Notes under the pieces: generated by a model
Databases searched by the model: none
What the model was told of the DNA's origin: nothing
Seen by the model: only the letters and a program-made list of their open reading frames with translations
Part shown: positions 1 to 12,003 of the stretch, piece after piece
Layout of the letters: each line of letters starts with the position of its first letter
Position numbering within the stretch: the first letter of the stretch is position 1
Program-made: the position numbers and the translations under genes
DNA from: Tubulanus polymorphus
Taxonomy: Eukaryota; Nemertea; Palaeonemertea; Tubulaniformes; Tubulanidae
DNA length: 64,000 nt
NCBI RefSeq assembly: GCF_964204645.1
Contig: NC_134033.1
Location: forward strand, 11,961,155 to 12,025,154
Direction of reading: 5' to 3'

Positions 1-1284
1 GAAATGCTGATCGAAAAATTGGATAGAACTGTGACAAATTATCGAATATTAAAGCGTACAGGCAGCGGAATGATACCTGTAGGATGAACATTTAACAATA
101 TCCATCAGTCATACGGAACAATAATCCACGTCCATCGCGGATAAAGAAATGGCTAAACTTAAACGCGTGGGCAACGAGTTTGCGATGAAAGCAAAAATAT
201 TGACGATAACCGCGGCCATCACAGAACCACTCAGACATATGGAGCGCTCGGATAAGAGGTCCTTCAAAGAGTCTCAGCTCTCGGTTTATGTAATCACAGC
301 GATGAACAATATTTGATCGGATCAATAATTCAGATTTCAGTATTACACAGCGTTCACATTTCCATTAGATATGACACTAAACTCAACCCAGACCTAACCC
401 GGTCATCATAATGAATGTCATAATGACCTGGTTAGTTCCACAGTTTTGAGCGTTTTTTGAGAGACAAAATTGATGCTTTTTAAATTTTCAACACAATGAA
501 AACTAGACACAATGTTCCATCCATAAGGTCCATCATTCATATTTTACTATACTGAATTTGACCCAAATGCCAAATTACAAAACTAGCTATCCATCCAGCT
601 ATCCATTTACAATCAACATTGAACCAAATTTTTAGGCTGTTTGGTATAGTTTTCATCGATGATTGACCAATTACTCAAGAAAACTGTTTTATCGATCTAA
701 ATTCAAATTTGATGGGAATAAGGCCGGTTATAACTACAAGCAAACCTGTCAGATCCTCACTTGCCACAAGTAGAATCCTCCATTGTTTCAGCAGACGACC
801 ACGGTTTCCACTAAAGTTATTCGCAGCTTAGGCACTTACTGCTGCCTAACGAAACCAATTCAATTCCCGCCGAAGTACGCTCGCTCGCAAAAATCTCTGC
901 CAACTTAGGTCACGAATCACATCTCGAGAGCAATTTGCCGAGTATAATCGCGATATTTGATGTTGTTGACTAGAATTATGATGAGTAGTTATTCGACGCG
1001 CTATTCATCGATGACTGAAATCTGAACGAGATGCTAATTTTCACGGCGACGATATCGCTCCAAATGAAACGAAAACGAACGTAATTCCAAGCGAGTAGAT
1101 CTACTTCGAGGTTGAGCAACAAGAAACAACGTTTTCATCGTGATTGTTATGTCGATTTATCTGTATTTCAGAAGCTACACTACGATGCCACTGTTGAAAA
1201 TAAAGAAGCTGAAAATATCCAGTTTTAGAAGATGCACAACGCGGAACTCTATCATTTTCCAAGTTGTCACCCATGTAGCACTTC

Positions 1285-1605
1285 TTACAAAAGCTACGAT
1301 CATACAGAGAAAATTTTGCCCAGGTCAAACTGGCTCAGTTCAAGTCTCTGAGTCAAATTTGGCCCATGCCCAATTAGAGACTGCATTCACTCATAATCAA
1401 ACTGCTATTGAAATGACGCTGTGGCAAGTGAGGTCCAGTTAGCACACGCAGTATGTAATAAATTCAACCTCCGCTAAAATTTGGCACAGGCCTGATACAT
1501 ATTTGGTTGGGTCGAAATTGGCCAGCGCCTAACAAGGCGAGGGTAAGCCAAAATCAAACTGACACCGGCCAAAAACACTTGTGTAATCGCAGCTCAAGAC
1601 CTGTA
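1285..1605. mobile_element. MITE of the GGCCAAATTTGGC family
   Basis: The left end AGCTACGATCATACAGAG and right end CTTGTGTAATCGCAGCT form an imperfect terminal inverted repeat of the GATCACAC type. Between them are several tttggc/gccaaa motifs and CCAATTAGAGACTGC, shared with the copies at 2111, 37103 and 39554. No ORF of a transposase is present. Class assignment is open because no target-site duplication could be fixed by eye. Confidence 0.65.
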
Positions 1606-2110
1606 TAGACTGAACATAAAGAGAAAGTAAAATGAAATACTCCCCTATTGCTTAATACTTCAGAAAACAAATACAGCTGCAATTTCTCAGATTTGTAGAG
1701 ACACCTGTATTAAGCATTACTTCCCGACTATACAAACAGACTAAACTGCAGAGTCTTAATCCTACGATTGCGTGTGGAAATTTATAAAACTTACTCCGCA
1801 CGAATTGTGCCAAATCAAACCGACACAAATCAACAGACAGCGGGATAATCAAATAAAAAATAAATCCAATTTGAACCTGGCGGGGATGGTTATGGTGGAA
1901 GAGCTTCTTTCTTAAAGCTTCTTCTCTTGCCTTCATCACCGCTTAATCAGAAAAAAATTCTTGAAACTGCTGAATAGTGTTCAGTGGCTGGAGGCATGAA
2001 ATAACTCCACCAAAACCACATTCAAAAATTCCAATTGATCGAGATGACAATCACATTCAAAACTACCTTCAATAGAAAGAATATATAGAAATTGGTTCGG
2101 GCTATACTTT

Positions 2111-2346
2111 TACCGCGATCACATGGAGACGATTTGGTCCGGACCAAATTGGCACGGATCAGGTCGAGCCGAATTTTGGCACGTGCCTTATTAGAGAGCG
2201 CGTTCACACGCAATACACTCGCTTGATACTCGACAATGCTTAAACAAAGCGAAGTGAATCGCTTCCAGAATCAGTTGCAATTCACATGCAATAATTTAGC
2301 CCCTGCTGAAATTTGGCTCGAGTCTGGTGCGCGAGTGTGATCGCAG
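2111..2346. mobile_element. MITE of the GGCCAAATTTGGC family with expanded end
   Basis: It starts CCGCGATCACATGGAGACG, passes through the shared gtgccttattagagagcgcg segment and ends GTGTGATCGCAG. The ends are inverted repeats of the family type. The right end is the first unit of the 30 bp array that follows. Confidence 0.65.
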
Positions 2347-2556
2347 CTCGAGTCTGGTGCGCGAGTGTGATCGCAGCTCGAGTCTGGTGCACGAGTGAGA
2401 TCGCAGCTCGAGTCTGGTGCGCGAGTGTGATCGCAGCTCGAGTCTGGTGCGCGAGTGTGATCGCAGCTCGAGTCTGGTGCGCGAGTGTGATCGCAGCTCG
2501 AGTCTGGTGCGCGAGTGTGATCGCAGCTCGAGTCTGGTCTGCAAGTGTGATCGCAG
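2317..2556. repeat. 8 x 30 bp minisatellite from a MITE terminus
   Basis: Eight units of exactly 30 bp, consensus CTCGAGTCTGGTGCGCGAGT plus GTGATCGCAG, nearly identical except the third and the last. The GTGTGATCGCAG of each unit is the terminal sequence of the adjoining MITE. Both strands are open in frame because 30 is a multiple of three; this is not evidence of coding. Confidence 0.95.
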
Positions 2557-5159
2557 CTAATAACTAGACCGGGACTTGATTCATTGATTAAAAAATTCTA
2601 CCAAATGAGAAAATGATTTTGAATAAATCCAGACTAATCCACTCCATAGAGCTATAGGTCTATGATAGCTCGACTTGATCCAGTAAAGAAACTCCAATAA
2701 CCGGCCAACAGGGAAACAATTTCAGAATAAATCCAAAATAATCCAGTTATGGCTAGATCCAGGATAACTGGATCTGGAATTCAATGATTTGGAATAAATC
2801 AGAATTCATCCATTGTCTAAATCGCCAAGATCAAGTCTATGATAAATATATCTGAAACCGATCTGCCAACGGTAAGAAATAGATCCAATTCACTTGAGCC
2901 TGAACAACATCTTCTGATCGATGAACTGAAATGTATCGCAATAAATCCAATTCATTTGAGACGCATAAAATAGACGGTGCGCTTCAAGGCGCAAACCTGT
3001 ACCGGTTTCGTTCCTTCTATCCGCTCGCTCATACACCTGCTCGATTTCAGAACGCGCAAAACTGACGACAGCCGATCATCAGATCATCATCGTGGGTAGT
3101 GTTAAAATCACAGCCTCTCATCACCAGCATACGTACCGACACGACACGGATAGCTCTCAACTCCTGCGGCGGCGATGTGAGAGATTGGGAAGTAAGAAAG
3201 ACGTAGTAGTAGCAACAGTAGCAGCGATTAACTTGTCAGCTCCAACTAGCTGTGAAATATCCGGTCATCAACAGTCATCAACTCGTTAGCACATCTTTAA
3301 AAAGTCGTTTATATCCGAGATCGATGGCAGACGCTTGAGCTCGCGGCAATCAGTTAATTATTAGAGTAGAATAGAACGCGGTCAAATTAACGCTTAATCC
3401 TTATATCATTATCCCTAGAAAATATTCACGTATCTTTTTTGTTCACGGTGACTATAACACCATTGCTAATATATACCAGCAAAAACATCATTAACTACTA
3501 TATAATTCAAAATCTTCAGTTTAAACTTCCTTGCCCCGAAGACCCTTGCTCATAAGTATTCATATAAAAGTCAACCATGTAAAACGGATTTAGAAAAATA
3601 TCAGTTTTCAATTTCCTCTTTAGGCGGTCCCAGTCAGCTGGGGCTTTTTGGTGAATATCATTATTTTTATTGCCCATATCGGTTTTTGTAATGTAAAATA
3701 ATTGAAACTACAAAACTAATATAATTGAAACTACAAAAACGAGTGTAGATTTTGTGGATGCCAATTTCTCTTCAAAACAGGTAGAAGAGAAAAGCCATCA
3801 ATCTTGCATGCGTTGACAGCTGAGATGTTGAAGAAAGATGAATAATTTCTTTTTATAGCAAGATACGCAGTTATAATTTTCATGGAAAATCTCAATCGAA
3901 GAAATCAGCGATCAAATTTCTTTCAGTGCTTACGATAATTATCTAATCAGAAAAAAATTCAAGGCTAAAGAAATGGATTTCTCGAGGCAGCTCCCTGAGC
4001 CAGGCGCACAAATCGGTAAAAGCCATGTTTCCAAGAAAAAAACATGAAACAACAAAACAATAAAAACTTCCACTTTTTATAGGCTTATACACTGTGAAAC
4101 GAAAACACATGGTCGGAAATGAGTTTTTAACTGTAGTCCGTGTCAACAGTCCAGCTCTAGTGGAACCAACGATAATCAGAGTTGTTGCTGTAATGAAAGG
4201 CGATCAAGGACAAGAGGAGGAAATCATGTCGGATATGGTACGAGCGCTGGTGACCGAATACTGCGATGACAGATAGAATACTAATGATGGAACACTGGTG
4301 TTGAACTAGTACAAGAATCTTATTGAGTGCACTTTTGCTCTGTCTATTTCATCTCTTTGAGCCCATTATCCCCAGATCTTCAGTTAGACTTTCAATGAGT
4401 TTAAATAAGGTTATTTCTGATTTGTTTTTAAATGAAATACTAAACAAGAACTTTAGAACTTTAGAAAGTGGATGAAGTCGAAGTCCAGTATCAAGAAGAG
4501 GCATGATGACATAAAAAACGTTGATGAGTTGAATGTGGTACTCGAGGCACACAATTAAAAGTTAAACATGTCCACAGCGGTATTTAGCATACTGTGCAAC
4601 AAGTCTTCTCATTCTGAAATGGATGTCGAGTTCAGCGAAAACCTGGATTGAATTGACTCTGAAATTATACATTCATCGCTTCGCACCTGCTAGCTGCGGC
4701 AATGATTCTATCATTTCTGTGAAAGGAAAAAATCAATTCCAATCGAACCTTATCTAATCTTCCTCGCTAGAGAACTGTGAACAGAATGTGTTTACAGCCC
4801 TTTGTAAAGTAAACATTGATTTTTTCATCGATAAGCAACACTTACTTCTATCCGACCTCCCTGCTAACTATCACACCTTACAGTAATAAGCACGTTTGAA
4901 ATACCGTTGAGTGGAAAAAATTGTAAGCAATGTTTCAGTACGTAATTGTGTTGTTGTACTAGTTCAATTTTGTACTTCTTACATGAGCACAGTTTGAGAA
5001 GCCCGATAAGTCTGACTTTTAAACCTCAATCAACACCAAATATTCGTTATGATACCATCTGTTAAGTGTCAAAACTGTGTCTACTTCAACATTAAATGGA
5101 ACTTCCTTACAAGAACGTAAGTAATCTATTCGTTATGATCAAACAATCATATACAAGAA

Positions 5160-5235
5160 CCGCTAACACTATAGGATTCGAACCCATGAACCCTGAATCG
5201 ATGACCGACCTGTACGTAATTAAGTGCTAGATTAT
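5160..5235 (-). repeat. tRNA-like repeat remnant
   Basis: On the minus strand, B-box-like GGGTTCGAATCC follows a tctagcacttaatta A-box-like segment at tRNA spacing. Stems are decayed. Confidence 0.4.
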
Positions 5236-5667
5236 GCTGCCAACTCATGTCAGACATGATAAACAATGTAAAACTTTGATTGAAAAAATTATCCTGCATG
5301 GAGGGGAAGTCTGATGGGAAATATCCGGACTCAAGAAAAGCACTCTGTCATACAAGTAATTCATTAGGACTTTATGAATGTTTCGCTCCCATCACAGCTA
5401 TACCACCTGGCTAAAATATGATTGATGAAAAATATGATTGATGAAAGGTGAATATTTCGTGATATCGCTCTCAACACAGTTGCTAATAAAGCAACATCAA
5501 AAACGAAAAACATTTCATCCACGACTGAATTACACGTCAGATAAAAGAACCGGCAACATTGTTGCCAAGCAACTGGTTATAATTCATAGCGGTGACTTTT
5601 CCGTTCTGTTCATCGCTGTAAGTGTCGTCGTAGCCATGACTCCCTTCATTCTGTTTGTCCACTTTAA

Positions 5668-6064
5668 CACCTCACCTTCTCTCACTCTCTCGCTTACTAC
5701 AGGGTTCATAACACCTCACGTTCTCTCACTCTCTCGCTTACTACAGGGTTCATAACACCTCACGTTCTCTCACTCTCTCGCTTCCTACAGGGTTCATAAC
5801 ACCTCACGTTCTCTCACTCTCTCGCTTCCTACAGGGTTCATAACACCTCACGTTCTCTCGCTCTCTCGCTTCCCACAGGGTTCATAACACCTCACGTTCT
5901 CTCACTCTCTCGCTTCCTACAGGGTTCATAACACCTCACGTTCTCTCACTCTCTCGCTTACTACAGGGTTCATAACACCTCACGTTCTCTCACTCTCTCG
6001 CTTCCTACAGGGTTCATAATACCTCACGTTCTCTCACTCTCTCACTTCCTACAGGGTTCATAAT
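5668..6064. repeat. 9 x 44 bp minisatellite
   Basis: Nine units of 44 bp: caCCTCACGTTCTCTCACTC, TCTCGCTTCCTACAG and GGTTCATAA. Differences are mainly CTTAC/CTTCC and one TAA/TAAT change. On the plus strand each unit contains a pyrimidine run followed by CTACAG|G. Confidence 0.95.
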
Positions 6065-7031
6065 GTCCTGATATTTTTACCATGTTTCCCCGTGTATGGT
6101 GTTTATATTTTGCGATAATACTTGTATATTAATCTGTATTTTTGTTTTATAGTTTTATATTTTTCTCTATCCGTATTAAGAGTTGATTACGTTTCCAATA
6201 CCTGTTCATTCTCTATTATCAAAATAGACAAAGATTTATGTAATATATGTATCTTTTTGCATAAGTTACAAGAAGGTGAAACGTTCATGCTGACTAAAGT
6301 TTGAATTTATTGGCGTCACTGTTGATAACTGCCGTTATTCACTGTGGTAGCTACTTTGAAATTATTTTCACTGCTAAATATAGGTAGCATTAAACTGTTT
6401 TTGCTATTCCAATGAGCTGGTCAGACAAAAAAAACCGAAATGTACTGGGAAGATATGTGGTCCTCTGAGAAAACTTTGAAACTCTGGCTTGTTTTCATAC
6501 CACTGCGACATACTTGAGATATATTTAGCAACTAATTTGTTATGACTATCATCTCATTTCATAATTGATAATATTCTCTGCTATTCAAAGCCTTGAAGAC
6601 AACTGCTTTTGATTTCTGTTCTTCCTCTGTCTGTCTTTTCTCTGCCTCTCACACTCGCTGGCTCCATCTCTTATCTCTCTTGTCGTCCCTGCCTACTCTC
6701 ACTGTCCTCTCCATCTCCCTCTATCATTCACGTCCTGGTCGCACTGCTACAGATTATGGTTACTGCGAGTCTGCTTAAGCAACTGGTATTGTATTTTTCA
6801 GTAATACTGATAGATGGCATCAGTGAGCTATGCGATTGTCAATATTCAGGACGCATTGCAACAGTTTAATCAAATACACATATCATGTAGAATATTCACG
6901 TATAACAACCATGTTAACACAGGGACGGATGAAGACTGTTACAGCTTGACCACAATCTACCCACTACCAAATTCATGGATTGAGTTGAAAATGCTTGTTG
7001 AGCTCAGGAACTAGAAAATCAGGACTGCATC

Positions 7032-7151
7032 ACCAGTCACTCAAAAGTTGGTTGAAGATAAACAGCGGATGAATACCATAGTAACAATGAACTTCTAATT
7101 GTCACTATGTCAACTGGTTGACGTTAACCAACTTTTGAGCAACTGGTCCCA
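7032..7151. mobile_element. Small inverted-repeat element, about 120 bp
   Basis: The left end CCAGTCACTCAAAAGTTGGT and right end ACCAACTTTTGAGCAACTGG are inverted repeats of about 20 bp with two mismatches. The same end motif (ttttgagcaactgg) recurs alone at about 23802 and 24130, suggesting a dispersed MITE family. Confidence 0.65.
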
Positions 7152-7495
7152 GGTGTTATATCTCCCTATGCATGACTGATGCAAGTTATATAGGCCGAGG
7201 GCGGGTAATAATACCAAACTCGATAGCATTATCAACATTATCATAAGCCGGTCTGAAACTACCGAATGGAAAAAGCCTGACCACTGACCATTGTTTATAA
7301 CCTGTTCACGTCGACCCGACGAAAATTCATCACTTTTTATGACCGTTCGATAAAAACCGTCTTAATTAGGCGCGTAACCGGTCGGTGAATACAAAGTCAG
7401 CAGCGACCGGAGATAATTTATCGGGGACAACAACCGATAACAAACTGTAATACGCGAGGACAGCCGCATGATTGAAACACGTAATTGACAAAACG

Positions 7496-7879
7496 TCAGC
7501 GATTTCCCCTCTCGGCGACTTGATTGATTAATTTCTTACCCAGCGGAGAAGACCGAAGAAAGACGACTGACCAACGTTGAAAATATCGGAAAGAGGAGGA
7601 ACGTCGTCGGTGGCGTCTGCGAGCCCCACGCTGCTGGGAATGAACCGCTGCCGCCACTAAGCGATTAACCAGAGTAAAATGGTTTGCCACCGAGAAAGAT
7701 TCCTGATTGAATATTTCCGGGAAGACACAGGATATATCGGTAATAGATATATATTCTCGAAATGCTTCCTGCATCGATAACAAATTCAGTCCTATATCAA
7801 ACAGCAGTCGCCCATTCATTATGGAGATGTTGTGTATGTCATAGTTGGTTTGGCAACCAGCAGTATACATAACAATCAA
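7496..7879 (-). CDS. Unassigned ORF in partial intron 9, 127 codons
   Basis: A minus-strand open frame, hydrophobic in the first half and Arg-rich in the second (RRRHRRRSSSF). A GTAAGAAA donor-like site lies inside it (about 7540). It does not resemble any CASK domain. The right end abuts the MITE-derived array. Confidence 0.12.
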   Translation of the reverse strand: MIVMYTAGCQTNYDIHNISIMNGRLLFDIGLNLLSMQEAFREYISITDISCVFPEIFNQESFSVANHFTLVNRLVAAAVHSQQRGARRRHRRRSSSFRYFQRWSVVFLRSSPLGKKLINQVAERGNR

Positions 7880-7882
7880 CTC

Positions 7883-8125
7883 CTTTCAGTATATCTACAC
7901 CGCAGTGCAGTGTATAATAGTATATCAACACCGCAGTGCAGTGTATAACAGTGCATCTACACCACAGTGTAGTTTATAACAGTACATCTACACCGCAGTG
8001 CAGTGTTTAACAGTGTATCTTCACCGCAGTGCAACCTATAACAGTACATCAACACCGCAGTGCAGTTTATAACAGTGTATATACACCACAGTGCAATGTA
8101 TAAATTGGTGATGGACTTTGCTAAC
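7883..8125 (+). repeat. 31 bp tandem array derived from a piggyBac-MITE end
   Basis: About seven units of roughly 31 bp, each with a variant of CTACACCGCAGTGCAGTGTATAA. The left edge (CTTTCAGTATATCTACACCG) matches the first bases of the piggyBac-type MITE. The right edge (GTATAAATTGGTGATGGACTTTGCTAAC) continues into the MITE's next bases. The array is thus a truncated MITE whose subterminal palindrome was amplified in place. Confidence 0.8.
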
Positions 8126-8655
8126 TAATGATCATTCTATGTCAGCTAACAAGTTTGGCAAGGATTTAACAAGTTTGGCCATATTCCAGTCATTCCCTGC
8201 CTCAATATTCCTTAAGTTATTTCCATTCGAGATATTGGTTTTTGCCATGAAGGCGACACATTTTTCATTACCTTGAAGAGCGCGAAATCTTTATAAATAT
8301 GCCATTCGTTCATTTCCTCGGGGCACAGTTGACAAATTGACTCAATACAGAGCAGTCGATCTTATGCTAACAGTGTGCGCCAGATAAAATGGTTAGTTAA
8401 ACTAATTCAGCGTCGACATTAGCTCCGTTATTCAATTACTATTTAGCTCAGAGGTAAACATAACATTCATAGTATCTATTGGTCAATCACGACAAATCAG
8501 TCCATTTGCTCCTTAAGGCTATATTTTCTTTGCTCATTGGTGACAGTCTGTCCATATGCTTCTAAGGGATTCCTAAGCGCCTGTTAGCTCTTCTGCTCAC
8601 AATGAGCAAATGTTGAAATGTAGCGAAATATTGCCATAACAAGCAACATTTCCTT

Positions 8656-8952
8656 TTAACCCTTTCAGTGCATCTACACCGCAGTGCGGTGTATAAATCA
8701 GTGATAGATTTTGCTAGTACACCCCACTGTGTGACAGATAGACTTGGGTTACTCGGTGTATTGATGTAATTAGTAATTATCTCTCTTGAAAAATGGCAGC
8801 ACCTGTCTAACATAATGAAATACTAGTAACTAACGATATACCGTGCCGCGGTGTAGATCCCCGTTATTAAACACACTAGGGTAGAATTTTTTTAAATTGT
8901 CGAATTATCTCTAACACTATAGGGTATTAACTAGTCCGCACTGAAAAGTTAA
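8656..8952 (+). mobile_element. piggyBac-type MITE, copy 1
   Basis: A 297 bp non-autonomous element bounded by TTAA (8656-8659 and 8949-8952). The left end reads CCCTTTCAGTGCATCTACAC and the right end GCACTGAAAAG, a slightly decayed inverted repeat. TTAA target sites and CCCTTT ends are the known signature of piggyBac elements. It carries no transposase. It matches the copies at 36105-36401 and, inverted, 37716-38004 along its whole length, including palindromes of the type ACACCGCA-N-TGCGGTGT. Confidence 0.85.
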
Positions 8953-9255
8953 GGGGACTTTCAGGCAAAAAAAAAACAAAATCAGACTCAAAAAATTATA
9001 TTTTTCGAATACACTTTTATATCCAAGTTGGATATCAAGTGGGGTCCAAAATTAGGTCTTACTTGAGCGGAGTATTTTGTACCGGTACATATGCATAAAA
9101 TGATTGCGTATAAAAACAACTAGACCTAAACATATAACTGATGAAGTGTTTAGTAAGAGCAGCTCGTAGTGTAAAGAACTCGTAACTCGGAGACCAATCT
9201 CGAGTTCTCCTCGTCCAGTGACACTCGTGTAGCCACGGAATGTTTTCATACTTAC

Positions 9256-9374
9256 ATCAAGTAACGCGTGAAGTTGCGTATCTTCGAAGACGCTTTGTAA
9301 AAAGTCGACGTCCTTGTCGGTGCCGTCTGTCAGACACTGGATTTCTTCCAGACTGTCCAATACTTGACTTACAG
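9256..9374 (-). CDS. CASK: CASK exon 9: first L27 motif
   Basis: Acceptor ATTTTCAG|CT, donor GAT|GTAAGT. The exon encodes [18 protein letters not shown] then [20 protein letters not shown] and LD. This is the N-terminal L27 motif, which in CASK heterodimerises with the L27 of SAP97/Dlg. VLDSLEEI, the [11 protein letters not shown] core and LHALLD are strongly conserved. It is the last CASK exon in the window. The continuation (LYDKI... and the second L27 that binds Veli/Lin-7) was not found to the left. Confidence 0.97.
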
Positions 9375-9475
9375 CTGAAAATATACAATTGAAACGTTTA
9401 CGAGGACATTCCTAACGGAAGTAGAGTGAGTAGTACGATAAAATATGATTTTCAAGTAGTCACAGAACTTCAAGG

Positions 9476-9745
9476 GTCATCAATGGGATATCGGTAGGAC
9501 ATCAATGGGACATCAACTGTAGAACAATGGGACATCAACTATAGAACAATGGGACATCAATTGTAGAACAATGGGACATCAATTTTAGAACACTGGGACA
9601 TCAATTGTAGAACACTGGGACATCAATTGTTAAAGAAAGGGTTATCAATGGTAAAACCTTGGGACATCAATGGGAGAACGATGAGAATGGAGAAAACTGG
9701 GACATCAACAGGAGTCAATGGGACATCAATGGGAAATCAGTGGTT
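9476..9745. repeat. Degenerate 22-27 bp minisatellite
   Basis: Repeats of gggacatcaattgtagaaca with drift to gggacatcaatgggaga on the right. It lies about 100 bp upstream of CASK exon 9, inside intron 8. Confidence 0.85.
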
Positions 9746-11918
9746 ACAAAAATAGGTTGGATATCAATGGAGATCGATAAAACATCAGTGACAGTGAATA
9801 TTAGCAATCGCAAAACAATGGCATATCAACAAAAGATCAATGGATTCATGAAAAGATTTAAAAGAAAATTGCTTATAAAAGATTTGTTCCATTTCTCACA
9901 AAAAAGGCACTTGGTTTCTCGACTCGATACCATCGGGATCTACCCCTGGTTTTATGATTGACACAGTATAGTAGTAGATATATCATTCATGTTCAGTTCG
10001 AGATTTCAGATTATGATATACATGATTAAGCAATGATATCTCTATCTATAATGTATCCGATATCGAATTTCCCAGTTATGTAACAGTGAATGTAATGTGT
10101 GTGTGTGTACACTTGAAGAAGATGTAACTCTTCAATTCATCTATTGATTAACGATTTCTGCCTCAGATCTCGACTCAATCTGACACTCGACTCGGATGTA
10201 GTCTTAAAACATCGCTTGCACAAATACAGCGTATCCCTTATAGAGAAACTTTTCACATGCTTCGTTCTGGCGCTGTACGGCACTTCAAAATGCCATTTTA
10301 GAATTTTGTAAGATGATACACGACCGAGATTGAATAAGTTAAAAATGTCGATGACTTGATTGCGACGGGCAAATCTCACGAAGTTACGAGATCATCAGCA
10401 CTTCAATTTCATCTTTATTACCAATAACATACAGTTAACTCATCCTTACTTTAATCAATGATGCTCGTTTACGATAACGTGGTAGGTGAGGATCCACCAG
10501 GTTCACTAATGGGAACTTGGTTGCATTAAATTTCTTCCATGCTTTAATTAAAATTGAACAATTTTTCTTTGAAGTAGATTGATTGCGTGAAAATTATACC
10601 AAACAATGAATAGGAAAGTCGATCATTTTGAAGATTCGCGAGCCAAAGTTGATCGGAAATGAACTCATTTTAAAAACTGTTCATAAAACTGACAATACCT
10701 AATTCCATTTTCAGGTTGGAACGGGTTAACTGGATCATTACCTACGAAATCTAAGATGAAACAGATGACAGATAGAAACGGTGATAATGATCGATGATTA
10801 AAATTAATATTTGCAGAATCTTGAAACGGATGATGAATATGAATTGCATATCATATATCAAAGTAGGTAGAGAGTAGGGGTGGCGAGGTACACTTGTGTT
10901 GTCAGTACGTGCACATACGAATAATTACTGTTCTAATTGACCCGTTCATGATTCATCAAGAACCCGATGATCAAACATATCATTTGAAGAGGATGTGCTT
11001 ATCATAAACCACTTCGAAGATTTTTGTATAATAATCAGTGGTCTCCACTGCCAGCAGCATACAGAGATCATGTAAAGCAGGCATGGGGCGACCTACTGAA
11101 TGTTGGGAACTCATTTCGAAGCAACCACCAGCCTGTCAAGCTACACATCATTGCGACTACCATCATTCAAGTTCAAGTTGTTAGTTGTCAGTTGACTGCC
11201 ATCGGTGTCAGTCGCAATGAATCGCACATGTTCTACTTTCTGCAATGCTACATGAACGTCTCTCCCAGCTGAAACACATGTGCAATACTCTTGCATCTTA
11301 CAGAGACTAGTCGCATATCATTGCTACTGATCACATTACAAGCTAGACAACAATTTGCGACCAGTTGTAATGGATTGTGTTTGGTTACAGGTCGACATAT
11401 ATGAGAGGCCGGGTCCAGCAAAATATCAAATTTGGCAAAATCAGCCCTTTCTTGGAAGCACACTGTCTTTTCCTATTTTGTCAGATTGCCAACTCGACCG
11501 ATAAATTGACCCAATGATCCAGGAATATCAGGATAGTGTGGAGTGACCTTAACCTGAGCTCAGTCATCTCCACGTGACCATGGCTTATGAATTTCTTGTC
11601 ATCATTCAAAAGATTCTCCTCGATTCCAGGAACATAGATCATCCATCGATCTTTATGATCTTATGATCATAAGAAATCATGGTGAGCTTTGATTTATCAG
11701 ACAGTCTATGATTCAGAAACCCAGACGGTATAATGGGACAATACCTCATGAACAAGCGTGATTATCATATCAATGTCGTAGATACTTCCAATAAACCATG
11801 CGATTACAAGACTAATCTTAAAGGTTTTATCTCATTTCAGACGCGAGTATTTGACCGATAGATCCAACTGAAATATTTCAAAATTCGTACATCTGCTTGT
11901 GGATTTCAAAACTTAAGT

Positions 11919-12003
11919 CCAGGACCCGGTTTAATAGACTGGTATTACCTTTAACCCAGCCCCTGGGTTAAAGGTAATACCAGTCTATAAAACCGGGCCC
12001 AGG
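11919..12003. repeat. Near-perfect 41 bp-arm hairpin
   Basis: Arms 11919-11959 and 11963-12003 are reverse complements with three mismatches and a 3-base loop. They contain the motif actggtattacctttaac and its complement. No larger element border is evident. The end motif tctataaaacc also occurs near 34320. Confidence 0.9.

Larger units (their letters stand above)
1..9255 (-). other. Partial CASK intron 9 (no further exon seen)
   Basis: The donor GTAAGTATG follows exon 9 at 9255 and no sequence resembling the next CASK exons is visible down to position 1. Contents recognised: two MITEs of the GGCCAAATTTGGC family (about 1285-1605 and 2111-2560), a 44 bp minisatellite (5668-6064), a small inverted-repeat element (7032-7151), a MITE-derived 31 bp array (7883-8110) and a full piggyBac-type MITE (8656-8952). 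Between these (1-1280, 2570-5660, 6070-7030) the sequence looks like plain AT-rich intron. Confidence 0.7.

Noticed and set aside
2296-2567. Arg/Ser-rich and ARVWCASVIA-repeat frames on both strands
   Set aside because: Both arise from the 30 bp MITE-derived array.
5668-8125. CRISPR-like arrays
   Set aside because: Repeats are contiguous with no unique spacers, in an animal genome; these are minisatellites.
8562-8813. 83-codon minus-strand frame
   Set aside because: Lies mostly within the piggyBac-type MITE, which has no coding capacity.
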